A DNA stretch of 64,000 nt from Plazaster borealis. Lineage: Eukaryota > Echinodermata > Asteroidea > Forcipulatida > Labidiasteridae. Shown piece by piece: positions 54,388 to 64,000 of this stretch. The first letter of the stretch is position 1. Each line of letters starts with the position of its first letter. The stretch is from positions 23,722,544 through 23,786,543 of the forward strand of contig CM037460.1 of the NCBI GenBank assembly GCA_021014325.1, read 5' to 3'. The translations under genes were made by a program, and so were the position numbers. The notes beneath the pieces were generated by a model. It was given only the letters and a program-made list of their open reading frames with translations. It did no database searches and was not told the DNA's origin.

Positions 54388-54890
54388 TAATATGTTTTCT
54401 TTGCAGAAAGTATAGTGGCAGTGAGACGATTACAGTAGATTTTGTAAAACCGCTCATTGTCTAGACAGGAATTCACAATGGACTGGGTGATCCATGGTTG
54501 GTTTTTATGCGAAGTCCCAACAATTTTGGTAACGAGGAAAATTGTTGTTGTAGCGAGAGGTAAAGATAGAAATAAAAGAACCGTAAGCAGAGTTGACCTA
54601 GCTCTGGAGCTTCATTAACTTCATTCCAATCAACGCCATTAAGTTCACGCCTAAAAGAATCAATAGAATTGCTATATATGTCCCTAGTAAGGAAGGTTTT
54701 CTGAACAAGAGGCAGTCATCTGGAAAAGAGAATAATGATCAGAGATATCCGAGTAGACCAGCTGTAATAGCAAGGTCAGAGTTAGTAAGATTGGTGTCAA
54801 TCAGAGAGGCACTGTGTGGGTAGATGCGGATGGGTTTGGTAATCAGAGGATGGAAGCCATAGGAATAAAAGGTATTCATAAATTACTATT
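54388..54890 (-). pseudogene. LINE ORF2 fragment (endonuclease to RT linker), left of the Penelope insertion
   Basis: Near-identical to 61,576-62,100 of the longer LINE, with a ~46-base deletion near 54,463. It covers the end of the endonuclease domain (SDH motif region) and the linker. Reading continues at 58,918, so the fragment was split by the Penelope-like sequence between. Confidence 0.75.
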
Positions 54891-55039
54891 TGCTCCATTA
54901 CTATAATACTATATCACGGCATTCCGAATAAGATATTATTATAAAACAACCTTACATAAAATAGTATAATAATAAATAAATACCCTAGTCACTGTAAGAA
55001 GGCAATTGCTTACAGTCAGGCCTTACGTATCAGACGTAT

Positions 55040-55843
55040 CTGTTCTACAGATACCCTGTACAAGAGGCGCTCATCAGAGCTAAGGAAACACCTTGTATCT
55101 AGGGGCCACAGCGAACGCAGGGTCCAACTTGCAATCAACAGGGCTCTCAACGTACCTCGTCATACTCTGTTGACTAACACGGGAACTAAAAAGCTCCTAC
55201 CAATAGAGTGGCCTTGGTCACCACCTTCCACCCCGAACTACCTAAACTTTCCTCAATCCTCAATAATAACATGACCATCCTTCACTCATCCAACAGGTTA
55301 CACTCAGCAATCCCCGAGGTCCCCATGGTTGCATTCCGCCGTCCTAAGAACCTGGGTGACATCCTAGTCAGGGCCAAACTTCCCCCAGGTACAGTCCGAA
55401 CAGAACCCTCAACAGAAATACTGGGCTGTCACAAATGTACCTGTTCCAAATGTAGAACGTGTCTGTACATCAAGCCCTCACTTAAGATAAAGAGTCATAT
55501 CACTGGCTCTTCATACAACATCAAGACCGACTCCCAATGTAGCACACCTAATGTAGTCTATGTCATATCATGTAAGAGATGTGGGCTACAATATGTGGGA
55601 GAGACTAAGACCAAACTCAGTCTTCGCTTTGCGAATCATGTCTCTTCCATAAAGACCAAGAAACCGTACCCAGTCTCTATCCACTTCAACAGCCCCAACC
55701 ATAGTGTCAAGGATGTTGAACTTCTGGTGATTGAAGCTTGCAATGGTGATGACACACACCGCAAGCATAGAGAATCACACTGGATTCACCAACTCAAGAC
55801 AGTCCAACCCTTTGGACTAAACATAAACACTGGTGTTAAATAA
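55040..55843 (+). CDS. Penelope-like element C-terminus with GIY-YIG endonuclease
   Basis: The long frame is 55,208-55,843, and related sequence in another frame (AINRALNVPRHTLL) extends it upstream to about 55,040, broken near 55,200. HPELPKLSSIL and MVAFRRPKNLGDILVRAKL are the linker after the reverse transcriptase in Penelope-like elements. CHKCTCSKCRTCLYI is the zinc-binding linker. VVYVISCKRCGLQYVGET is the GIY-YIG core, followed by the catalytic R (LSLRFANHV) and E (HRESHWI). Known role: target nicking for retrotransposition. The reverse transcriptase part of this copy is missing (5' truncation). Confidence 0.85.
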
Positions 55844-55931
55844 CTTCCCATTACCCTCCACTTCACTCCTCTGCCTGATAATTCATTTGTTGTATATATT
55901 CTGTAAATAAAGTGTAAATCAACACATTTTT

Positions 55932-56405
55932 TTCTGTCAATAATTTGTTTTTATAAATTTCTTACTATAAATATCTCATGTAGTAACCTTTTTTCCACAG
56001 GTCCCTCACACCTATTTTTAATATCATCCTACCTTTGATCTTGCCATTCTTTAATTGACCATTGTTAGTTGCATCATGATGCAACTTGCTCTCCTATCCT
56101 ACCCTTTCATGTTTCCCTGCATTGTTATCGAACAATGCATTTACCACTTTTATGGTCCAGTAATCCATCCTTTCATACTATACATCCTTTGTCCTCACCA
56201 CTTTACTCCTATTGGTTCATAGCCACCAATTGTTTCTGAAATAGAAACTTTGATTGGCTATAATTTTCCCGCTTCTTTCTGGATCCTTCCCTTAATCCCT
56301 TTCCCCTCTCTTTTTCTATAAATGGATATGTATTTGTTTGTACTTGTTTAATGCCTCTGAAGAAGGTCCGGTCTGGATCGAAAGCTAAGGCCATCTACCC
56401 TACTT
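55932..56405 (+). mobile_element. Penelope pLTR between two Penelope-like coding regions
   Basis: Same ~475-base sequence as 9,655-10,133 on the other strand. It follows the stop of the GIY-YIG ORF by ~90 bases and precedes the next ORF by ~50 bases, as expected for a pLTR in tandemly arranged copies. Landmarks are GCATCATGATGC, GCATTGTTATCGAACAATGC and CCCTTAATCCC. Confidence 0.75.
56351..56394 (+). ncRNA. Hammerhead-ribozyme-like motif, copy 3
   Basis: GCCT, CTGAAGA, bulged A, GGTCC/GGATC stem II with loop GGTCT, GAA, A-GC-U stem III, predicted cleavage after A56,387, then AGGC closing stem I; AT/AT can extend stem I past a bulged C. It lies just upstream of the reverse transcriptase ORF, the usual place in Penelope-like elements. 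Confidence 0.55.
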
Positions 56406-56453
56406 ATTATTATAATAAATAAATAATAGATATAAACCATACTCTCTAGAAAT

Positions 56454-58514
56454 ATGGCCAAACGAAAGTTTACAAAACGAGCTCAAATTTCACAATCCCA
56501 GAACAAAGCCAAACGCTTTTCACGTACTTGCTCTATAACTAAACGGTTCAATAAGAATAACCTTCTTTTACATCTAGCGAAAGAAAGCGAACAATTCATC
56601 ACCAACCTATCCAAAACCACCCTTTCCACAATTGAGAAAGTGGCTTTAGGAAAAGGTCTAAACTTTGTTCCATCTCCCGCCAAACCTAACCGTAAGAAAT
56701 TACTGAGTGATTTCAACATCTTCCAAAGAAGAATGAGAATTGCTTTCCTTATGCACAACAAACCTGCCAAAGCGCAACCTTTCAGATCACCCTCTCAATG
56801 GCAACCAAATTCTACCCCATGTGCGACGCTCGAAAACTATTTGGAAGCCACAAAATATCAATTTGCTCATGTCAGACTGAGATATCAGAAACCAAACATG
56901 ACAAAAAGAGCTATCAGCTTTAACCAACCTCAAAACCAACCCAGACATCGTAATCAAACCATACGACAAAGGAAGAGGCATTTGCATATTAAACCGCATT
57001 GACTACCTACAAGTAGGTTACCGCGATCTTGAATCTAAGCACTATGTAGAGCTGGACCAAGATATTACACCACAAACCATAACAATGGTTCATAACCTAC
57101 TCATTGACATGTTTCGAAACAAACACATCAACAAATCAACGCTGGCCTATCTCGACCCACTCTCCCAACAGTGTGACTGTCCAACAATGTATTTTCTCCC
57201 GAAAATACACAAGACACCACCAGAGGGAACTCCATTTGTAGGGCGACCCATCATCAGCGGATGCTCAAGCCCCACGGCAAAAATATCAGAATTCGTGGAC
57301 TATTTTATCCTTCCAATAGTAACCGCACAACCCACGTATGTACGCGACACAGCGGACATACTGCGCAAATTGGGAAAACTCAAAATTGTCCACAGACAGT
57401 TCTGATTACGAGCATAGATGTTGTTTCCATGTACACAAATGTCCGTCAAAATGAAGCAATAAATAGCGTTTGTAATGCTCTCAACCGCAACCTCCATCCA
57501 TACCCTATCACAAAACCACCCTCCGAATACATACGCAAACTCGAACTGATATTAGGAAGAAACTGCTTCCATTTCGGTGACAAATATTGTTTGCAAAAAA
57601 TCGGATGCGCCATGGGCTCAACTGCAAGCCCAGAAATATGTGATATTACACTACATGATCTGGAAAAACAAATCCTCCGACAAGCTGATCACATCCTTAC
57701 CTGGTGGCGTTATAAAGACGATATTCTCGTCATCTATGACAGTACTCTTGACAATTTCAAGAATCTGATCCATACTATGAATCAAATGCACCCTACCCTC
57801 AAATTTACTTTTGAGGCATCTGATACTTCAATCAACTACCTGGACCTCACGATCTTCAAAGGTAAAAGGTTCCGAGAAACTGGTATTCTGGACACAAAGG
57901 TCTATACCAAACCCACGGAAACCTACCAATACCTACACAAAAAATCATCTCACCCCCAACATGTTTTCAAGGCATTCATATACGGAGAAACACTCCGATA
58001 TGCAAGAAACACCAACAATGAAGATGATTTTATGGACAAAGTGAACAGTTTCTCTGAAAAACTAACAGCAAGAGGCTATAGTACATCAGAGATAAACAAA
58101 ATCACAAACAAAGTATCTTTTGAAGAACGCAACAATCTAATTCACAAAAAGCATAACAAAAAGGAAAACAAAACTCCATTGGTCTTCACGACCACATACA
58201 ATCCTTGCATCAACCACAGTGACTTAAACCGTGCAATCAACAAATACTGGCCAATGATACAAGGCAATGAAACACTCCAGAAGATTTTCCAACATCCTCC
58301 TTTCATTGCTTTCAAAAAAAACCAAAAGATACGGGAAAAACTAATCAGAGCTAAACTCAACCGAAGTCTTAACGACTCCACCCCCACCCAACAGCTCTCC
58401 CCCGTTCCCGACGACTCTGGTCTTGGCGACAGCCATCATGATGAAGCACAAGAAATCCTAATCTCCTTATTGGAGGAACAAGTCACAAACAAACAAGGAT
58501 TTCACTCAAACTAA
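56454..58514 (+). CDS. Penelope-like reverse transcriptase without endonuclease, two frame breaks
   Basis: Pieces in order: 56,454-57,002 (N-terminal part with LSKTTLSTIEKVALGKGLNF), 57,085-57,405 and 57,261-58,514. Motifs: MYFLPKIHK and GRPIISGCSSPTAKISEFVD (about 57,190-57,300), TSIDVVSMYTNV with the first catalytic D (57,415), CAMGSTASPEI (57,605), WRYKDDILVIYDS with the catalytic YxDD (57,703), NYLDLTIF (57,833) and YQYLHKKSSHPQHVFKAF (57,925). Breaks fall near 56,870-56,930 and 57,390. After LIRAKL, where relatives continue into the zinc linker and GIY-YIG domain, this protein has a short acidic tail and stops. The adjacent upstream GIY-YIG ORF differs too much in the shared linker to be the same copy. 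EN-less Penelope-like clades are known; placement needs a tree. Confidence 0.8.
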
Positions 58515-58917
58515 CCGTCCCCAAACGGACTATACAGTTACGGTTACAACCTCGAACCGAAGCCTATTAAACCAACCCCACAGTCTACATAACAGACACG
58601 AGACATACTGTTTCTTCCAGAATCAACCAATTGCAACTGATTATTGCCCATCTGAGGCATGGATACATGTTATTGCTACCCGAGAATCTCTAAACAATAT
58701 TTTCAGTCTCATTTATACCCCACTGACTAAAAAGTCTTGTTTGTTCCTGGTCAAATTATATACACTAAAAACCCCAGTCAATATGACACAATATGTATAT
58801 AATACCCCGACATGAACCACATCCATAAAACATGTAATCACAATTTTACGGTTTTATGTTTTTCAAGTCAACTAGTCTTGGAGTGTCTCTGAATTGGACA
58901 GCGCCATCATTTACCAA
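58515..58917. other. 3' flank of the Penelope-like insertion
   Basis: Non-coding; no pLTR follows the ORF. Ends where LINE sequence resumes (TTACGTGATCTTTACAATGG). Confidence 0.5.
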
Positions 58918-58985
58918 TCAATTACGTGATCTTTACAATGGAGCATATTAAGATTGAAGTCACCCAGTATGTAGACACATAATGA
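58918..58985 (-). pseudogene. LINE ORF2 fragment, right of the Penelope insertion
   Basis: Continues the match to the long LINE (62,113-62,170: GTGATCTTCACAATGGAGCA). Together with 54,388-54,890 this is one LINE copy split by ~4 kb. Confidence 0.65.
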
Positions 58986-59493
58986 GTATACAATTCAGAT
59001 ACTTTGGTTTATATTGTTTTAATGTAAGTTTTATTGGCCACACCTGCACCAGAATGCATATTGAATCACGTCACAAGTTTGCAATTTAAATCCATTCAGA
59101 TACACATTTATTTCCATACTTCTATGAAAAAATAACGACAAGTACATGTAACTATAGAGTAAAGCATGAAATAACAATAAGTAGCAATAAGCAGGATAAT
59201 CGTAATAAATAGAGTATTGGGCTGTTTTGATAAGCAGAAGCTTGTAGAAAACAGCCAGACATATACAAACACGTAAACAACAAAACAAACAGACAGACAG
59301 TCAAACAAAAGGACAGACAATTAAACACTGGACATGACAGCTACACCGACACAAGATACATAATATAGATCAGAGATAATGCAACGAATTCATAATTAGC
59401 GAAAAGATGGCTAAACAGTTCAAGCAGAAGCGACAAAAATAAATAGGTTAGATGGATTATGAGGTAAACGTGGTCGAATTACTTAGGAGGAAG

Positions 59494-59910
59494 CTAAGAT
59501 GCATATCGGGAGATAAAGTCACGTTTGAAAGAAGACTTAAAAAGACTCGCGGACCGCTGAGATCTTATGCGCTCATCTATGGCATTCCACACACGAGGAC
59601 CGAAGAAGCGGATCGTGTTCATGGAATAAGTGGTGCGAGTGAATGGAACATATAAATTAGTGCAGGATCTAGTGGCGTGGCTGTGGGTTTCTTGAACAGA
59701 CGTGAAGAATGAAGAGATGACTTTGGGAAGAAGGTTATTAATGAAGTTAAACATAAATATCCAAGTATGAAGTTTGTTAATATCAGCGACAGTGAGAGTG
59801 TGCAATTGTGCGAATAGAGGTGCTGAATTTTCTCTGTTGGATGAGAAAATACAGATGCGAACAGCCCTTTTTTGAAAAATAGACAAAGAGTGCAACCGAG
59901 TAATACTCAC
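59494..59910 (-). CDS. LINE ORF2, C-terminal segment
   Basis: 138 codons open. SIFQKRAVRICIFSSN, then FFGPRVWNAIDERIRSQRS and a final FKRDFISRYAS, are the conserved tail after the reverse transcriptase in Jockey/CR1-like elements. Upstream, another frame carries FPYLNYCNIVWAS. Confidence 0.75.
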   Translation of the reverse strand: MSITRLHSLSIFQKRAVRICIFSSNRENSAPLFAQLHTLTVADINKLHTWIFMFNFINNLLPKVISSFFTSVQETHSHATRSCTNLYVPFTRTTYSMNTIRFFGPRVWNAIDERIRSQRSASLFKSSFKRDFISRYAS

Positions 59911-60179
59911 CGATGCCCAGACAATGTTACAGTAATTTAGGTATGGAAAGATAAGGTCGTTGTAAAGAAGAAAAAAGCGAAGAGGCAGGGAGGAAATGAC
60001 GGATCTTGGAGATAACTCCAGAATTACGACGACAAGTTTGTTGACAGAAGAGATATGCTCAGACCAAGATAGTTTATGGTCGTTGATGACACCAAGAAAT
60101 TAGGTTGAAGAAACTCTAGTAATGGCAATATTGTCGATGATCACCGGTGGTAAATTGATGTCTACAGAGCGAGGAGATT

Positions 60180-60752
60180 TAGAGAAGAAGATAAATTTGT
60201 TTTAGCATGGTTTATGGACAGTTTGTTTGCCTTAAACCACAGAGCGACCTGATTGAGTTCCGTGTTGAGTGTGTTGAACAAGGAGGATAGTTGATGATTA
60301 GAGTTGAAAATAGTAGTATCATCAGCAAACAATGTGAAATATAGAAGGTGGGAGGAGCAATAGAGGTCATTAATGTACAGAAGAAAGAGGAGCGGCCTAA
60401 GAATTGAGCCCTGAGGAACACCATGCTTAATATTTAAACGAACTGAATCGCAGCCCTTTAATTACGTAAATTGGTGTCTATTAGCAAGATAGTCAGAAAA
60501 CCATTGCAGTGCGACTCCCCTGATGCCATAATGTTCAAGTTTGGAAAGAAGAAAAGAGTGATCTATAGTATCAAAGGCTTTAGAGAGGTCTATGAAAACA
60601 CCGACTGCATGCATTTTCTTATTTAATGCCTGAGTAACATTGTCGATAAATTCAACAAAGGCCAAGTCGGTGGAATGTTTAGATCGAAAGCCATATTGAT
60701 GATCAATGAGAAGATGGAATTGAGAAATGAAACTAGAAAGACGATTATACAC
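60180..60752 (-). pseudogene. LINE reverse transcriptase palm, frame-shifted
   Basis: 60,752-60,462 encodes HQYGFRSKHSTDLAFVEFID and FIDLSKAFDTIDH (first catalytic D) in one frame. GVPQGS-like sequence (about 60,420) and FADDTTIF, with the catalytic aspartates (about 60,320), follow in another frame. Enzyme known to copy the element RNA at the target site; this copy is broken. Confidence 0.75.
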
Positions 60753-60863
60753 TAGCCTTTAGAAAAGTTTTGAGAAGCAAGAAAGAATTGAGATAGGCCT
60801 GTAATTATTAATGTTGCTCTTATCCCCGTTGTTGAAGATGGGAATGATTTTTTGCAACCGTAA

Positions 60864-61182
60864 AGGCCCTTTACACTATTGGTAAGATCGAAAAACACAA
60901 ATGTTCACAGATTCACACACAACTTACATAATTTTAAAGTAAGTAATGGTTGAAAGGGTTCCTTAAAATATTTCTGCCTAAAATGCTATCGTTTCTGAGA
61001 AAAGAGTAAAACAATAGTTTTTATCACGCGCGATATTTTGAAAAAAACAGAAAACACATCAAGTCTCTTTTCACTATTTTCTTGTGATCTCGATGACCAA
61101 TTCAGCTCAAACTTTCACAGGTTTGTTTGTTCATGCATTATGTTGAATCACTTTGAGCTGTTACCAAAAGTGTACAATACCT
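60864..61182. mobile_element. TTAA-type MITE inside the LINE, copy 3
   Basis: Ends AGGCCCTTTACACTATTGG and, inverted, AGGTATTGTACACTTTTGG, flanked by GTAA (decayed) and TTAA. It splits the LINE between linker and reverse transcriptase, so it is younger than the LINE insertion. Confidence 0.7.
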
Positions 61183-61242
61183 TTAAGATTAAGAGGCACA
61201 GATCCACTCAGAAAGGAAAGGTTGAAGATGTGAGCAAGAGGT

Positions 61243-62710
61243 TCAGCAATAGAAGGAAGGGCAGATTTCATACAGTAGAACTAATACCATCAAAACCGCA
61301 GCTACTATACCCTTCTTTATGTCTTTACTGATACGTAGGATTTCTAGTGCGTTAGTGGGAATTAAGCAAAGAGAAAAGTCATTAGAATTATGCATGTAAT
61401 CTGAAAAGTGCGCACGAGAGGAGGGTATTTTCTGGGCAAGAGAAGAACCAATGTTAGTAAAGATGTTGTTAAAAGAATTGGAAATATCATGAGGTTGCGA
61501 CACAAAGTTGTCACCATCCATTGCAAAACTATCTGGAAGCGAGGTCTCTTTGGATTTACCCAGGATGCCATTTATTTGTTTTCTTTGCAGAACGTGGCAG
61601 TGAGACGATTACGGTAGATCTTGTAAAACCGCTCATTGTCTTCAGTGTGCTTGCGCAGGTAACGCCTGTGAAGTCTATTTTTAAATAGACAGGAATTCAC
61701 TATGGACTTGGCGATCCATAGTTGGTTTTCATGCAAAGTCCCAACAATTTTTGTAACAAGAGGAAAATTGTTGTTGTAGCGAGAGGTAAAGATAGAAAGA
61801 AAAGAATCGTAAGCAGAGTTGACCTCTGGAGCTTCGTAAACATCATTCCAATCAACGCCATTAAGTTCACGCCTAAAAGAATCAATAGAATTGCTATATA
61901 TGTCCCTAGTAAGGAAGGTTTTCTGAACAAGAGGCAGTCATCTGGAAAAGAGAATAATGATCAGAGATATCCGAGTAGACCAGCTGTAATAGCAAGGTCA
62001 GAGTTAGTAAGATTGTTGTCAATCAGAGAGGCAGTGTGTGAGGTGATGCGGGTGGGTTTGGTAATCAGAGGATGGAAGCCATATGAATAAAAGGTATTCA
62101 CAAACTGGTCTGTGGGTATACGTGATCTTCACAATGGAGCATATTAAGATTGAAATCACCTATTATGTAGCAGAGCTTCCCCTCCTTATTAATCCTTTCA
62201 AGGCAAGAATCAAAACATATGTGAAAGTAATTAAGTGGAGTACCAGGAGCCCTGTAGACATTCCCAACGATTAAGCTTCAAGCATTGTCTCGCTGAATTT
62301 CAATTAAAATTGCTTCAAATAAGCCATCTTGGGAAAGCATAAGATCGTTACGAATGGAGAAATCCAGCGAGTTACTTATAAACATGGCTGCCCCTCCACC
62401 GGGTCTTGAAGATCGGGATGAGTGGACAAGTTGGTAATTATTCATAATACGACGGAGGGGCTTCTTTGAACCATGTTTCAGTTAAACCGTAAATTGAAAA
62501 GGAATGGTCCAAATGGTCCAAGGTGGCTAGGAAATCCTAAATTTCGAAGAAATGCCTACAAAGGCTCCTGGAGTTCATGTAATAAATGGAAAAATTGCCA
62601 TGAGAAGAATTAATATTGTTGAATTGTTGCGAATTAAAATAATCACAATATTTGTTTAAATTATCATCGTTACCATTATCATCAACAGAACTTTTAAATT
62701 ACGAAACATC
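61243..62710 (-). pseudogene. LINE ORF2 endonuclease and linker, frame-shifted
   Basis: IVGNVYRAPG and IIGDFNLNMLH (about 62,275-62,140) are apurinic-endonuclease motifs, and SDHYSLF (about 61,965) is the final SDH motif. The linker (HDISNSFNNIFTNIGSSLAQKI, in pieces, 61,500-61,430) leads to the reverse transcriptase. Stops and shifts occur throughout. Confidence 0.65.
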
Positions 62711-63111
62711 AATTAATACAAAACAGATTAACTAAGGACAAAACAGTCGTAATAATAACTTAATTAATTAATAACAGGGTACAGGAACAGGAAGGATACA
62801 GTTAATAGTTTTCTGGGCTCCAAAGGGAAGTTTTAAGCAAAACTGAAAATGAAGTAACACTAAAATAATATAATCAGCGAGTAAAACAGACAATGGGATG
62901 GAAAACTACAATGTACACAAAGTAATATGCCAAAATGCAATCTCGCACAACATAACAAAAGCGAAGCAAAAACAATTGTACAAATAAAACCAAAACAAAT
63001 AAAGTCGGGCAGTTATAGTCATGCAAGAACAAAGCAGGGCAGACAAAACAGATGCAATTTGGTGAGAGTGGAGATGATACGAGTTAATAATGATTAGCAG
63101 CACGCACCAGT

Positions 63112-63886
63112 TCAGGAACTGTAGAACTCAGCGAGGGTACCGGTGTTATCTCGCCACTTACCGGCTACAAAGCAGTACTTTTTGCCTTCTTGGTAGCAAC
63201 GGCTCACCATCTCAGACCAAAGTCGCTTCTCTTGAAGGTCCTGACGGGTCAAGTCCTCCACACAGAAAAATGGCAGATCGACAAGATTTTGTCTTTGAAG
63301 ACGGAGGACCTTGATTTTGTCTTGGTAGCCATTGAATTTGACAAGGAGGTGTTGTTGTCGGCTTGGGGTCTTCGGACCATCTCGATGAGCTCGTTCCAGC
63401 TTGATGTTTGGCATGTTGAACTTATCCGATAGCAATTCTGAAACAACTGCTGAACAGTCCTCATTCTTTTCTTGTGAAAACCAATTAATCGTATGTTGTT
63501 TCGCCGACTAAAACGTTCAAGTTTGTTGAGTTTGTCGATGTGGTCAGAAAGTTGCTTTTCAGCTTTTTTCCCAGTAATGGTGTGATCTTTTCCAACTCCT
63601 TGATTCTGGATTCGAGTTCGGAGATCCTTTTCGACTCGAATTCCAAAAATGTATTAAAGCTTTCCTCTAGCTTGACAATTCGCTGGTAGAGATCTGTTTG
63701 ACCCCGACGAATTTCAGTTAGGGCATCACGCACAAACTGTTGGAACTCACCCTCGTCGGTGGCTACGGGTCGTTTGGTAGCTGAGCCCGGCGGACATACA
63801 GGTGCAGGCGTGGTCTGCTGATGTGACAGCGCTGGAGGTGATTGGTAAGATATTTTCCTCGATTTACCTTTTCAACCAGTCATGTT
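63112..63886 (-). pseudogene. LINE ORF1, L1-ORF1p-like nucleic-acid-binding protein, frame-shifted
   Basis: The N-terminal part is rich in S/P/T. A coiled coil follows (63,733-63,600: RIVKLEESFNTFLEFES, RISELESRIKELEKI). In the next frame LERFSRRNNIRLIG (about 63,510) marks the start of the RRM-like domain typical of L1 ORF1 proteins. KLERAHRDGPKTPSRQQHLL and FNGYQDKIKVLRL (63,435-63,320) continue it. Known role: RNA-binding chaperone of the retroelement RNP. Frame changes occur near 63,580 and 63,460. Confidence 0.75.
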
Positions 63887-64000
63887 GCAGATCTCTTAAA
63901 ATGGCAGTAGTGGCAGTGGTGAGTGGAGTAAATGATTATTCGAGGATTTGACCGATAAAGCAGATAAAGAGTGGAAATTCACAGAAAATTTCGATTTTTG

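Larger units (their letters stand above)
59030..63990 (-). mobile_element. Non-LTR retrotransposon (LINE), nearly complete, minus strand
   Basis: In minus-strand order: ORF1 (about 63,886-63,112), ORF2 endonuclease (about 62,700-61,950), linker (about 61,950-61,190), reverse transcriptase (about 60,860-59,920), C-terminal domain (59,910-59,494) and a 3' untranslated part to about 59,030. A MITE interrupts it at 60,864-61,182. Frame breaks are frequent, so it is an old copy. The RT and C-terminal style (PYLNYCNIVW, QKRAVRI) fits the Jockey/CR1 group; the exact clade is not decidable by eye. Confidence 0.8.

Overview
The window is animal nuclear DNA made mostly of mobile and tandem repeats. There are no bacterial gene clusters. 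Split exons with GT/AG borders, non-LTR and Penelope-like retroelements, tRNA-like SINE units, TTAA-flanked MITEs and a Polinton-like element all point to an invertebrate. The TTAA MITE family at 39.5, 43.9 and 60.9 kb resembles, from memory, a very abundant sea-star repeat, so an echinoderm (probably Asteroidea) is my best guess; this is inference, not proof.

Region by region: 1-7.5 kb is the right part of a Polinton/adintovirus-like element. It holds small membrane proteins and an integrase on the plus strand. It also holds a family-B DNA polymerase and a two-finger protein on the minus strand, and a plus-strand zinc-ribbon protein. The element is peppered with a family of 22-bp palindromes (10-bp arms, 2-base centre). 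These sit between genes, supply stop codons, and even lie in frame inside the polymerase; they are the most unusual thing in the window. From 7.5 to 14.2 kb there is an inverted dispersed repeat pair. Between its arms lie a solo Penelope pLTR with a hammerhead-like ribozyme, three copies of a tRNA-like SINE (two tandem, one inverted), a pyrimidine/CAG-GT tandem array, a 500-base assembly gap and a decayed copy of a two-domain cysteine-rich gene.

14.6-38 kb is a repeat mosaic. It contains an 83-bp array, two ~130-bp arrays, ~1 kb segmental duplications, and recurrent blocks with ETS-like, nuclear-receptor-half-site-like and CRE-like (TGACGTCA) sequences. Short GGTGTTCGG hairpins recur at block ends. 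39.5-45.8 kb holds MITEs, one exon of a secreted PAN/Apple protein (minus strand), a CCAACGTTGG-type minisatellite and degenerate hammerhead motifs. 45.8-49.55 kb is a unit bounded by ~23-bp inverted repeats; it encloses a ~2-kb foldback palindrome and a GCATATGC-rich array. 50-51 kb is the better copy of the cysteine-rich gene (one frame break and one in-frame stop seen). 51.3-54.3 kb holds a large TTAA MITE with ~10-11 bp phased TACGY motifs and a 53-bp palindromic array.

54.4-64 kb is retroelement-on-retroelement. A LINE fragment is split by a Penelope-like insertion, which consists of a GIY-YIG endonuclease tail, a pLTR with a hammerhead-like motif, and a separate reverse transcriptase ORF without an endonuclease. 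A longer minus-strand LINE follows (3' end near 59.0 kb, ORF1 near 63.1-63.9 kb), itself interrupted by a MITE. Host genes visible here are only the PAN-domain exon and the two paralogous cysteine-rich genes; everything else is explained by mobile DNA or unrecognised non-coding sequence.
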